The notes beneath the pieces were generated by a model. The model saw nothing but the letters and a program-made list of their open reading frames with translations, searched no databases and was not told where the DNA came from. 64,000 nucleotides of DNA from Prado023 sp963700395 (lineage in GTDB: Bacteria > Actinomycetota > Actinomycetes > S36-B12 > CAIYMF01), in contig CAVOXI010000001.1 of the NCBI GenBank assembly GCA_963700395.1, forward strand, positions 558,001 to 622,000, written 5' to 3'. A program made the position numbers and the translations under genes. How positions within the stretch are numbered: position 1 is the stretch's first letter; each line of letters opens with the position of its first letter. Below, one piece after another: positions 49,657-59,101 of the stretch.

Positions 49657-49699
49657 GTGCTGACGATTCGGACCGTCCAGCGGTCGGAATCGTCAGCAC
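49657..49699 (-). terminator. 19-bp hairpin after the SUF operon
   Basis: Arms GTGCTGACGATTCGGACCG (49657-49675) and its complement (49681-49699) with a single mismatch and loop TCCAG. It begins 8 bases past the end of sufT on the minus strand and precedes the MerR gene's start, so it likely ends the SUF transcript. It lacks a T run. Confidence 0.65.
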
Positions 49700-49707
49700 A
49701 GCACGCC

Positions 49708-50022
49708 TCAGACGTTGAACCCCAGCGCGCGCAGCATGTCGCGACCGTCGTCGGTGATCTTGTCCGGGCCCCACGGCGGCATCCAGACCCAGTTGAGCCG
49801 GAAGTCGTCGACGATGCCGTCGAGCGCCGCGCGGGTCTGGTCCTCGATCACGTCCGTCAACGGACAGGCCGCGGAGGTCAGCGTCATGTCGAGGGTGGCG
49901 ACGTTGTTGTCGTCGACGTGCACGCCGTAGATCAGGCCGAGGTCGACGACGTTGATGCCCAGCTCGGGGTCGACGACGTCGTGCAGGGCCTCCATGACGT
50001 CCTCGTCGGTCGCACTGCTCAT
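49708..50022 (-). CDS. sufT: SufT/MIP18-family Fe-S assembly factor (PaaD-like)
   Basis: A 104-residue protein of the DUF59 family that helps mature Fe-S proteins. It has DPELGINVVDLGLIYGV and the conserved Cys in TSAACPLTDVIEDQ. ATG 50022 overlaps the sufU end by 4 bases, and it is the last gene of the SUF operon before the hairpin. Confidence 0.95.
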   Translation of the reverse strand: MSSATDEDVMEALHDVVDPELGINVVDLGLIYGVHVDDNNVATLDMTLTSAACPLTDVIEDQTRAALDGIVDDFRLNWVWMPPWGPDKITDDGRDMLRALGFNV

Positions 50023-50483
50023 GGGGTTCCTCCACTGTTCAGGGCCTGGTTGACTGCGTCCTTCCAGGCCATCCAGGACAACAACGCGCACTTGATGCGA
50101 GCCGGGTACTGCGCCACGCCGCTGAATGCGATCGCATCGCCGAGGACGTCCTCGTCCGGCTCAGGGGCGGAGTGGTCGGTTGCGGACTGCATGAGCCCCA
50201 CGAAGGCCTCGTGGGTGGCCATCGCCTCATCCAGGGGCCGCCCGAGCAGGAGCTCGTACATCACGCTGGCGCTGGCCTGCGAGATCGAGCAGCCCTGGTT
50301 GTCGTAGGAGACGTCGCCCACGGTGGTCGAGTCCCCCTCGCCCTCGAGGTGCACGCGCAGGCTGATCTCATCCCCACAGGTCGGGTTGACGTGGTGCACC
50401 TCGGCCTCGAAGGGCTCGCGCAGCCCACGCCCGACCGGGTTGCGGTAGTGGTCGAGGATGATCTCCTGGTACAGCGAGTCCAT
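50019..50483 (-). CDS. sufU: SufU Fe-S cluster assembly protein
   Basis: A 154-residue zinc-containing sulfurtransferase partner of SufS. Cys ligands are in NPTCGDEISL, DNQGCSISQASAS and ARIKCALLSW, with the conserved Asp next to the first. It takes persulfide sulfur from SufS and hands it to the SufBCD complex. ATG 50483 overlaps the sufS stop by one base (TGATG). Confidence 0.97.
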   Translation of the reverse strand: MDSLYQEIILDHYRNPVGRGLREPFEAEVHHVNPTCGDEISLRVHLEGEGDSTTVGDVSYDNQGCSISQASASVMYELLLGRPLDEAMATHEAFVGLMQSATDHSAPEPDEDVLGDAIAFSGVAQYPARIKCALLSWMAWKDAVNQALNSGGTP

Positions 50484-51765
50484 CAGGCCACCTCGAAGAA
50501 ATGCTGCGCCCGATGGATGCCCACGACGAGGGCGTCGATCTCGAACAGCTGGTTGTAGACCCCGAAGCTGGCGCGGGTGGTGGCCGGGACGCCGTACCGC
50601 CGGCAGGTCGGCCACGCGCAGTGATGTCCCACCCGCACGGCGATCCCCTCATCGTCGAGGATCTGCCCCACATCGTGGGGATGCAGGCCGTCGACGGTGA
50701 AGGAGATCGCACCTCCGCGGCCCGCTGCCGTGGGCGGACCGATGATGTGCACCCCGGGGAGCTCGGCCAGCGCCGTGAGGGCGTACTCGGTCAGGACATG
50801 CTCGTGGGCGGCGACCGCGGGCATCCCGATGCGCTCCAGGTACTGGACCGCGGCTGCGAGGCCGACAGCCTGGGCCACGTTGGGCGATCCGGCCTCGAAG
50901 CGCTGGGGCGGGTCGGCGAAGGTGGTTCGCTCCATGGTGACCGTGGCGATCATGGAACCGCCCGCGTTGAACGGCGGCATCGCCTCAAGCACCTCGGAGC
51001 GGCCCCACAGGCAGCCCACGCCGGTCGGTCCGAGCATCTTGTGCCCGGAGAACGCCATCAGGTCGATGCCCAGGGCCCCGACGTCGACAGGCATGTGCGG
51101 CACCGACTGGCAGGCGTCGAGGACCACCAGCGCGCCCACCTCACGCGCCCTGGCCACGATGGGGGCCACGTCGTTGATGGTCCCGAGGATGTTGGACTGG
51201 TGCACGAACGACACCACCCGGGCCCTCGGGGTGATCACGGCATCAAGATCCGTGAGGTCCAGGTGGCCGTCGTCGGTCAGCCCGATCCATCGCAGCACGG
51301 CACCGGTCTTGTCGCACAGCTCCTGCCAGGGCACCAGGTTCGCGTGGTGCTCCATCTCCGTCACGACGATCTCGTCGCCCGGGGCGAGGACGAACTGCTC
51401 GGCGCCCTCGGGCAGGGGGGCGCCGTGCGCCCGCTTCGCGGTGGCCGAGCTGAACGCGTGCGTGACGAGGTTCAGGGACTCGGTGGCGTTGCGGGTGAAG
51501 ACGAGCTCCTGCGCGCGACCGCGGACGAAGCCTGCGATGACGGCGCGGGCGGCCTCGAAGGCGTCCGTGGCCTGCTCGGCCAGGAAGTGCGCACCCCGAT
51601 GGACGGCAGCGTTGTGCAGCTCGTAGAACTCGCGCTCCGCGTCGAGGACCGACACGGGCTTCTGTGACGTGGCCGCAGTGTCCAGGTACACCAGCGACCT
51701 CCCGCCGCGCACGGTGCGCGACAGGATCGGGAAGTCGGCCCGCAGCGCCGGGTCGAGCAGTGTGG

Positions 51766-51769
<4 letters not shown>
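50483..51769 (-). CDS. sufS: cysteine desulfurase SufS
   Basis: A group II PLP-dependent cysteine desulfurase, 428 residues. It has YLDTAATSQKP at the N terminus, the PLP lysine in MAFSGHKMLGPTGVG, and the persulfide Cys in RVGHHCAWPTCRRYG near the C terminus. It mobilizes sulfur from cysteine for cluster building. GTG start overlaps sufC by 4 bases. Confidence 0.97.
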
Positions 51770-52530
<761 letters not shown>

Positions 52531-52553
52531 TGCGTATCTCCAGTTCTCGCCGG

Positions 52554-52862
52554 TCAGGCGACGGTCACGAAGACGGTGTCGCCTTCGATGGAAACGGGGT
52601 AGACGGGGACGGGCATGGTGGCAGGCGGTCCGCTGGGGCGGCCGGTGCGCAGGTCGAAGCGGGATCCGTGCAGCCAGCACTCCAGGGTGCAGCCGTCGAT
52701 GTCGCCCTCAGCCAGGGAGACGTCGGCGTGCGAGCAGATGTCGGAGACCGCGAACCACTCGCCCTGGGTGTGGACGACGGCGATCGGGATCCCGCCGACG
52801 ACGATGCGATGCGCCGTCCCCTCGGGGACCTCGGCGACGGAGCAGACGGGCTGTGGGCTCAC
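52554..52862 (-). CDS. Rieske-type non-heme iron ferredoxin
   Basis: A 102-residue Rieske [2Fe-2S] protein: ligand pairs in CSHADV and CWLHGSRFDLRTG. It resembles the ferredoxin subunit of dioxygenases. In actinobacterial SUF operons it lies between sufD and sufC; it may carry electrons for cluster assembly but this is not shown. GTG 52862 overlaps the sufD stop by 4 bases. Confidence 0.95.
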   Translation of the reverse strand: MSPQPVCSVAEVPEGTAHRIVVGGIPIAVVHTQGEWFAVSDICSHADVSLAEGDIDGCTLECWLHGSRFDLRTGRPSGPPATMPVPVYPVSIEGDTVFVTVA

Positions 52863-54049
52863 CGGTCACCCGCCACGGTGACGTCGGAGTCGCCGAAGTC
52901 GTACAGGGGGTCGACGGACCCGAGCTCGGCATCGACCGCGGCCAACAGCTGGGCCTCAACCTCCGGGACGCCGATCCTGTTGATGACGTCGGCGAAGAAC
53001 CCACGCACCACCAGGCGGCGGGCCACGGACTCGGGCACGCCGCGGCTCATCAGGTAGAAGAGCTGCTCGTCGTCGAAGCGGCCGGTTGCCGACGCGTGCC
53101 CGGCTCCGGCGATCTCGCCGGTCTCGATCTCCAGGTTCGGCACCGAGTCCGCACGGGCGCCCTCGGTGAGGACGAGGTTCCGGTTGAGCTCGTAGGTGTT
53201 GGTCCCGGTGGCGGTCGCGCGGATGAGCACGTCGCCGACCCACACCGTGTGTGCGCCCTGGCCCTGGAGCGCGCCCTTGTAGAGCACGTTGCTTCGGCAG
53301 TTGGGCGCGCCGTGGTCGACGAAGAGCCGGTGCTCGATGTGCTGCCCCTCGTCGGCGAAGTACACGCCGATGAGCTCCGCGTCCCCGCCCGGTCCGTCGT
53401 ACTCGACCGACTCCACGATCCGGATGGCGCGCCCGCCCAGGCTGACCTGCGTCGAGCGGATCCGGGCGTCCCGGCCCAGGCGGATGGCCACCTGGCCGGC
53501 ATGCACGGCATCGGCGTCCCAGGTCTGGATGTGCACGAGATCCAGGGCGGCCCCGTCACCGACGAGGACCGACGTGTGCTCGGAGTAGTCCGCGGTCCCC
53601 TCGTGGGCCAGCAGGACCGTCGCCCGGGCATGGGCCCCCACCTCGACGACGAGTTGCCCGTGGACGAGGCCACCACTGCCCGTCAGCCGCACGACGACAG
53701 GCTCGGCCACCTCGACGTCGGCCGGGATCGACAGGCGCATGGCTCCGTCAGCTCCTGCGACGGCGAGCGCAGAGGTCCGGTCCACCGGCAGCGGCAGGGC
53801 GTCGAGCGCGGAGTCCCCAGCGGGGATCGCGGTGAGCGTCACGCCTTCGGGCAGCGTGGAGTCCCAGGTGAGCTCCCCGTCGGACGGATCCCCGGAGAGC
53901 ACGCGGGCGAAGGCGGCCAGCGGCGTGAACCTCCACACCTCCTCCCGCCCGTTCGGCATCGGGAACGACTCAGGGTCACGGGAGGTCACCCGGGGCAGCA
54001 GGTCCTGTGCGGGGGTCAGGCTGACCTCCCGCTCCTCAACAGCGGACAT
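52859..54049 (-). CDS. sufD: SufD scaffold subunit
   Basis: A 396-residue SufB/D-family protein with the beta-helix core (HALDLVHIQTWDAD-type repeats) and the C-terminal LFYLMSRGVPESVARRLVV motif. It forms SufB-SufC2-SufD, the scaffold on which Fe-S clusters form. ATG start adjacent to the sufB stop, sharing a base. Confidence 0.96.
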   Translation of the reverse strand: MSAVEEREVSLTPAQDLLPRVTSRDPESFPMPNGREEVWRFTPLAAFARVLSGDPSDGELTWDSTLPEGVTLTAIPAGDSALDALPLPVDRTSALAVAGADGAMRLSIPADVEVAEPVVVRLTGSGGLVHGQLVVEVGAHARATVLLAHEGTADYSEHTSVLVGDGAALDLVHIQTWDADAVHAGQVAIRLGRDARIRSTQVSLGGRAIRIVESVEYDGPGGDAELIGVYFADEGQHIEHRLFVDHGAPNCRSNVLYKGALQGQGAHTVWVGDVLIRATATGTNTYELNRNLVLTEGARADSVPNLEIETGEIAGAGHASATGRFDDEQLFYLMSRGVPESVARRLVVRGFFADVINRIGVPEVEAQLLAAVDAELGSVDPLYDFGDSDVTVAGDR

Positions 54050-55458
54050 CAGCCGACGGCCCCTTCCATCTGCAGCTCGATCAGGCGGTTCAGCTCGAGG
54101 GCGTACTCCATGGGCAGCTCGCGCGCGATGGGCTCGATGAACCCGCGCACGATCATGGCCATGGCCTCCTCCTCGGTCATGCCGCGACTCATCAGGTAGA
54201 ACAACTGGTCCTCGGAGACCTTGCTCACCGTCGCCTCGTGACCCATCGCCACGTCATCGACGCGGACGTCCACGTACGGGTAGGTGTCCGAGCGCGAGAT
54301 GCTGTCGACGAGCAGGGCGTCACAGCGCACGGTCGACTTCGAGTGGTGCGCCTGCTCCTGGATCTGCACCAGGCCGCGGTAGGAGGTCCGGCCGCCGCCA
54401 CGGGCAACGGACTTCGACACGATCGCCGAGGACGTGTAGGGCGCCGCGTGGACCATCTTGGATCCGGCGTCCTGGTGCTGGCCCTCACCGGCGAAGGCGA
54501 TCGACAGCGTCTCGCCCTTGGCGTGCTCGCCCATCAGCCAGACCGCCGGGTACTTCATGGTGACCTTGGAGCCGATGTTGCCGTCGATCCACTCCATCGT
54601 GGCGCCCTCGTAGGCCACGGCGCGCTTGGTGACCAGGTTGTACACGTTGTTCGACCAGTTCTGGATCGTCGTGTAGCGACAGCGCGCGTCCTTCTTCACG
54701 ATGATCTCCACGACCGCGGAGTGCAGGGAGTCGCTGGAGTAGATCGGGGCGGTGCAGCCCTCGACGTAGTGCACGTAGGCGCCCTCGTCGACGATGATCA
54801 GCGTCCGCTCGAACTGGCCCATGTTCTCCGTGTTGATCCGGAAGTAGGCCTGGAGCGGGATCTCCACGTTCACGCCCGGTGGCACGTAGATGAACGAGCC
54901 GCCGGACCACACCGAGGTGTTGAGCGCGGAGAACTTGTTGTCCCCGACGGGGATGACGGTGGCGAAGTACTCCCGGAAGAGCTCCTCGTGCTCACGCAGG
55001 CCGGTGTCGGTGTCCAGGAAGATGACGCCCTGCTCCTCGAGGTCCTCGCGGATCTTGTGGTACACGACCTCGGACTCGTACTGCGCTGCCACGCCGGCGA
55101 CCAGCCGCTGCTTCTCAGCCTCCGGGATGCCCAGGCGGTCGTAGGTGTTCTTGATGTCGTCGGGGAGCTCCTCCCAGCTGGTCGCCTGCTTCTCGGTGGA
55201 GCGCACGAAGTACTTGATGTTGTCGAAGTCGATCCCGGACAGGTCCGCACCGAAGGTCGGCATCGGCTTGCGCTCGAAGAGCTTCAGGCCCTTGAGGCGC
55301 ATGTCGAGCATCCACTGCGGCTCGGACTTCTTCGCTGAGATGTCGCGCACCACGGCCTCTGACAGCCCGCGCTTGGCGGTGGCTCCGGCAGTGTCGGAGT
55401 CCGACCAGCCGTACTCATAGGTGCCGATTCCCTCGAGCTGCTCGGTGTTGACCGTCAT
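54049..55458 (-). CDS. sufB: SufB scaffold subunit
   Basis: A 469-residue SufB. GVIFLDTDTGLREHEELF, SALNTSVWSGGSFIYVPPGV, YVEGCTAPIYSSDSLHSAVV, and LFYLMSRGMTEEEAMAMIV are family signatures; the Cys in RCDALLVDSISRSDTYP is among those implicated in cluster building. ATG 55458 overlaps the sufR stop by 4 bases. Confidence 0.98.
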   Translation of the reverse strand: MTVNTEQLEGIGTYEYGWSDSDTAGATAKRGLSEAVVRDISAKKSEPQWMLDMRLKGLKLFERKPMPTFGADLSGIDFDNIKYFVRSTEKQATSWEELPDDIKNTYDRLGIPEAEKQRLVAGVAAQYESEVVYHKIREDLEEQGVIFLDTDTGLREHEELFREYFATVIPVGDNKFSALNTSVWSGGSFIYVPPGVNVEIPLQAYFRINTENMGQFERTLIIVDEGAYVHYVEGCTAPIYSSDSLHSAVVEIIVKKDARCRYTTIQNWSNNVYNLVTKRAVAYEGATMEWIDGNIGSKVTMKYPAVWLMGEHAKGETLSIAFAGEGQHQDAGSKMVHAAPYTSSAIVSKSVARGGGRTSYRGLVQIQEQAHHSKSTVRCDALLVDSISRSDTYPYVDVRVDDVAMGHEATVSKVSEDQLFYLMSRGMTEEEAMAMIVRGFIEPIARELPMEYALELNRLIELQMEGAVG

Positions 55459-56174
55459 CGGATGGTCCTTCCTTCGGGGTTCCTCGCGCTGTCGGCGGCA
55501 CCTTCGGGTGTCACCGCATTCGGTCCGATCGCAGTCGGGATGTGGGTGGTGCACACGCCGTCGCCGTGGGAGAGCGTCGCGAGGCGCATGACGTGCGTGC
55601 CGAGCAGGCGGCCGAAGGCCTCCGTCTCCGCCTCGCAGAACTGGGGGAACTCCGCCGCGACGTGCGCGACCGGGCAGTTGTGCTGGCAGAGCTGGATGCC
55701 GGTGGCCGTCGGCACGGCGACCGCCGCATAGCCCTCGGCGGCCAGCGCGTCGGCAAGGACATCCACCCGGACGTCCATCGGCTCGCTCAGGTCGAGCAGG
55801 TCGGTGTAGCGCCGCTCGAGCTCGGCCACGCGGCGGCGGGCGAACTCCATGACCGCGTCCTCGCCGCCGGTCTCAGCCACGAACCGCAGCGCCCCCACGG
55901 CGACGTCGTCGTAGGAGTTGCCGAAGCTGTCACGCCCTGCGGGGGTCAGGTGGTAGACGCGCGCCGGACGGCCACGCCCCCTGCGCCGGGTGTCCGGCCC
56001 GTACGGCGGACGGTCGGATGACTCGACGAAGCCAGCCTCCACGAGGTCGTCCATGTGCTTGCGGACCGCGGCACCGCTGAGCTCGAGGCGCTCCGCGAGC
56101 TCAGCGACAGTGGCCTGGCCCATGTCGAGCAGGGCCCGGGCGACGCGCGCAGGTGCTCCGGTCAGGATTTCCAC
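55455..56174 (-). CDS. sufR: SufR Fe-S-sensing repressor of the SUF operon
   Basis: About 239 residues. A winged-helix DNA-binding domain (TVAELAERLELSGAAVRKHMD) is followed by a C-terminal domain with Cys residues in LCQHNCPVAHV and PQFCEAETEAFG, consistent with binding an Fe-S cluster. It represses the operon when cluster supply is sufficient. GTG 56174 is within the CAAC-N6-GTTG operator, and AACAAT lies 6 bases upstream, fitting a leaderless transcript with autorepression. First gene of the operon. Confidence 0.94.
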   Translation of the reverse strand: MEILTGAPARVARALLDMGQATVAELAERLELSGAAVRKHMDDLVEAGFVESSDRPPYGPDTRRRGRGRPARVYHLTPAGRDSFGNSYDDVAVGALRFVAETGGEDAVMEFARRRVAELERRYTDLLDLSEPMDVRVDVLADALAAEGYAAVAVPTATGIQLCQHNCPVAHVAAEFPQFCEAETEAFGRLLGTHVMRLATLSHGDGVCTTHIPTAIGPNAVTPEGAADSARNPEGRTIR

Positions 56175-56187
56175 AACACCATTGTTG
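56174..56187. promoter_or_regulatory. SufR operator (CAAC-N6-GTTG)
   Basis: CAACACCATTGTTG is a perfect CAAC-N6-GTTG dyad, the motif reported for cyanobacterial and Streptomyces SufR as I recall. It overlaps the sufR start codon and a possible -10 box AACAAT on the minus strand. The ABC gene on the other strand starts 83 bases away. Confidence 0.75.
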
Positions 56188-56257
56188 CGTATTTCAGCCG
56201 AACCGCAACACCCGGGGTCCCCCAACCCGCGCGACAGGGGCTGCGCAGCACCCGACC

Positions 56258-56263
56258 TACACT
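56258..56263 (+). promoter_or_regulatory. -10 box of the ABC ATPase gene
   Basis: TACACT lies 6 bases before GTG 56270; no ribosome site is present. Confidence 0.45.
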
Positions 56264-56269
56264 CTCACC

Positions 56270-57238
56270 GTGCCCGCCCCCGCCGTTGAGATCTCCGGAC
56301 TGACGATGCGCTATGCCGGGCGCACGGTCGTCGACAACCTGTCGCTGACAGCGTCGAGCGCGGCGATCACGGTCGTCCTGGGCCCGAACGGGGCCGGCAA
56401 GACCACCACGATCGAGACCGCGGAGGGGTTCCGCGCGCCCCAGGCCGGGTCAGTGCGCGTGCTGGGCCTCGATCCCCGCTCGGATCGCGCCCTGCTGGCA
56501 CCACGGGTCGGGGTCATGCTGCAGTCCGGCGGCGTCTGGCCCTCCCTGCGCGCGGGCGACATGCTCGCCCACGTCTCCAGGCTGCACGCCCACCCGCTGC
56601 CCCCCGCCGCCCTGATGGATCGCCTCGGACTGACCCCGGTGGCGCGCACGCCCTACCGACGCCTGTCCGGCGGCGAGCAGCAGAAGCTCGCCCTCGCCTG
56701 CGCGCTGGTGGGGCGTCCCGAGGTGGCCTTCCTCGACGAGCCGACCACCGGGTTGGACCCCGAGTCCCGGATCGGCGTCTGGGCGTTCCTTGCCGAGCTG
56801 CGCGACAGCGGGGTGGGCGTCGTGATGAGCACCCACCTGCTGGACGAGGCGCAGGCCCTCGCCGACCACGTCCTCGTGATCGACCAGGGCCGGCTGGCCG
56901 CCTCCGGCTCGGTGGCCGAGCTGACCGCGACCTCCCCCGGGCTGAGGTTCCGATCGCGGGTGGGCATGGATTCGGCGGAGCTCAGCCGCGTGCTGCCCGA
57001 GGGCCTGACCACGACCGAGTCCGCGCCCGGGCTCTACCGGGTGGACGGTGCGGTCACCCCGCAGGTCGTCGCGACAGTCACGTCGTGGTGCGCCGCGCAG
57101 GGCGCGATGCCCGAGGAGCTCAGCACCGGAGGTGGTTCCCTCGCCGATGCGTACTTCGAGATCACCTCGAGGGCGGGGCGGACCGAGCCGGCACCTGCGG
57201 AAGGCGGCACGACATCCGAGGAGCTGCGGCGCCCATGA
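56270..57238 (+). CDS. ABC-type transporter ATPase
   Basis: A 322-residue ATPase with Walker A VVLGPNGAGKTTT, signature RLSGGEQQKLALACAL, Walker B VAFLDEPTTGLD and switch His in MSTHLLDEAQ. Beyond about residue 220 there is a C-terminal extension typical of efflux ATPases. It pairs with the permease that starts 4 bases before its stop. In mycobacteria equivalent genes lie between sufR and ctaA. The substrate is unknown. Confidence 0.93.
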   Translation: MPAPAVEISGLTMRYAGRTVVDNLSLTASSAAITVVLGPNGAGKTTTIETAEGFRAPQAGSVRVLGLDPRSDRALLAPRVGVMLQSGGVWPSLRAGDMLAHVSRLHAHPLPPAALMDRLGLTPVARTPYRRLSGGEQQKLALACALVGRPEVAFLDEPTTGLDPESRIGVWAFLAELRDSGVGVVMSTHLLDEAQALADHVLVIDQGRLAASGSVAELTATSPGLRFRSRVGMDSAELSRVLPEGLTTTESAPGLYRVDGAVTPQVVATVTSWCAAQGAMPEELSTGGGSLADAYFEITSRAGRTEPAPAEGGTTSEELRRP

Positions 57239-58011
57239 GCACACACGGATCCCTCGCCCTCGACCTGACCCCGAGACCGGGGGCTGCCCCCGCGCTTGCG
57301 CGCTGGCGGGCCCAATCCCGACTCGAGTGGCGGCTGCTCATGACCAACGGTGAGCAGATCCTGCTCACGCTGATCATCCCCATCGCGGTGCTCGTGGGCG
57401 TCACCCGCCTCGACCTCGCCACCATCGACGAGGCCACCCCCGGGGTGATGGCCCTGGCGATCCTGTCCACGGCCTTCACCGCCACCGCGATCTCGACCGG
57501 CTTCGAGCGCCGCTCCGGGGTCCTGAAGTTCCTCGGGGCCACACCACTGGCACGATCGGGCCTGCTGGTCGGCAAGACGACGGCCACCTTCGCCGTCATC
57601 GTCGTCCAGCTCGTGCTCATCAGCGCGGTGGCCCTGGCACTTGACTGGTCCCCGGAGGTCGACAGCCCCCTCGTGCTGGCCGCGGCGGTGGTCCTGGGCA
57701 CAGTCGCCCTCGGCTCCTGGGGGTTCGCGCTCGCCGGGCTCCTGCGAGCGGAGGCGACCCTGGCCGTGGCCAACGGCATCTTCCTGCTCCTGCTGTTCGC
57801 CGGCGGCACGGTGCTGCCCACCGACAGGCTTCCCGACGCCATGGCGGGCGTGGTGCAGCTCCTGCCCAGCGCGGCCCTCGGGGACGCGCTGAGGTCGCTC
57901 CTGGGCGCACCCACGGGATCCTCCGGCCTGCCCCTGGGGCCCCTGCTCGTCCTGGCCGTGTGGGCCGTGGCCGGCATCGCCCTGTCCATCCGGACCTTCC
58001 GCTGGGAGTAG
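57235..58011 (+). CDS. ABC transporter permease (ABC-2 type)
   Basis: A 258-residue protein with about six membrane segments (LTLIIPIAVLVGV, VMALAILSTAFTATAI, VIVVQLVLISAVALAL, LGTVALGSWGFALAGLL and others), and GFERRSGVLKFLGATPLARSG, a motif typical of ABC-2 permeases. It works with the preceding ATPase as an exporter. Overlaps that gene by 4 bases (ATGA). Confidence 0.92.
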   Translation: MSTHGSLALDLTPRPGAAPALARWRAQSRLEWRLLMTNGEQILLTLIIPIAVLVGVTRLDLATIDEATPGVMALAILSTAFTATAISTGFERRSGVLKFLGATPLARSGLLVGKTTATFAVIVVQLVLISAVALALDWSPEVDSPLVLAAAVVLGTVALGSWGFALAGLLRAEATLAVANGIFLLLLFAGGTVLPTDRLPDAMAGVVQLLPSAALGDALRSLLGAPTGSSGLPLGPLLVLAVWAVAGIALSIRTFRWE

Positions 58012-58110
58012 CGCGGGCGTTCACTGCGCGTCGCCCTTCGATGCCTCGTCGCCCGGTGGGATCGCGCTGGGACCGCCCGGTCCCCGACGAGTGCCGGTGT
58101 CGCGGCTGAC

Positions 58111-58116
58111 TACGCT
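58111..58116 (+). promoter_or_regulatory. -10 box of ctaA
   Basis: TACGCT lies 6 bases before GTG 58123; consistent with a leaderless transcript. Confidence 0.45.
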
Positions 58117-58122
58117 TGTCCC

Positions 58123-59076
58123 GTGCTCGCCTCCGACAGCCCCGTCCGAACCACCTCCGCGCCGACCCCGTCGCCAGTCTCCTCGGGTGTCCGGGGAGTC
58201 TTCATGGCCAACCTGGTGGCCCAGATCGGCATCGTGCTCACCGGTGGGCTCGTGCGCGTCACTGGCTCCGGGTTGGGGTGCCCGACCTGGCCGGAGTGCG
58301 TCGACGGGTCGATCGTCCCGGTGCAGGGGCAGGCCGAGGCGTTCCACAAGTACATCGAGTTCGGCAACCGGCTGCTGACCTTCGTCCTGGTGATCCTGGC
58401 GGTCGCGGCCGTGGTCGGTGCCCTTCGGATGCGCCGCCAGTGGGTCGCCGAGGGATCCGTGCCCCGCCGCCCGATCATGCTGCTCGCCACGATCCCGCTG
58501 CTGGGCACCCTGGCCCAGGCCCTGCTCGGCGGGCTCACCGTGCTGACCGGCCTGCACCCCCTGCTGGTCGGCGCGCACCTGCTGCTCTCGATCGCCATCA
58601 TCGCGGGGTGCGTCGTGCTCGTGCACCGCTCCGGTGAGCCGGGCGACGAGCCGCTGGTCCGGCTGGTCCGCCCTGAGATCCGGGGCCTGTCCCTGGTCCT
58701 GGTGACCACGTGCGCCGCTGTGGTGGTGCTGGGCACCCTCGTCACCGGGGCTGGACCGCACTCGGGTGACATCGACGTCGACCACCGCCTCGGCATCGAC
58801 GTCCGCACGATCGCCTGGCTGCACGCCGACGTCGTGCTCCTGTTCATCGGGTTGATCGTGGCCATGTGGCTGGCGCTGCGCCTGACCGATGGCCCCGCCA
58901 GGGCGCGGTGGTGGTCGCACGCCCTGATGGCCCTGGCCATCATCCAGGGCATCGTCGGGTACGCGCAGTGGTTCGCCGGTGTGCCGTGGGCACTGGTCGC
59001 GACGCACATGCTGCTTGCGTGCCTCGTGTGGGTGGCCACGCTCAAGAACCACCTCAGCCTGCGCTCCCGCGGCTGA
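58123..59076 (+). CDS. ctaA: heme A synthase (CtaA/COX15)
   Basis: A 317-residue membrane protein with about eight helices that oxidizes the methyl of heme O to make heme A for aa3-type cytochrome oxidase. Signature RVTGSGLGCPTWPECVDGS, with Cys pair, and four heme-ligand His residues are visible (EAFHKYIEFGNR, LVGAHLLLS, WLHADVV, VATHMLL). GTG 58123 follows a TACGCT box by 6 bases. Confidence 0.95.
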   Translation: MLASDSPVRTTSAPTPSPVSSGVRGVFMANLVAQIGIVLTGGLVRVTGSGLGCPTWPECVDGSIVPVQGQAEAFHKYIEFGNRLLTFVLVILAVAAVVGALRMRRQWVAEGSVPRRPIMLLATIPLLGTLAQALLGGLTVLTGLHPLLVGAHLLLSIAIIAGCVVLVHRSGEPGDEPLVRLVRPEIRGLSLVLVTTCAAVVVLGTLVTGAGPHSGDIDVDHRLGIDVRTIAWLHADVVLLFIGLIVAMWLALRLTDGPARARWWSHALMALAIIQGIVGYAQWFAGVPWALVATHMLLACLVWVATLKNHLSLRSRG

Positions 59077-59101
59077 AGGCCCGGGGGCACCGCCCTCGCG
59101 G

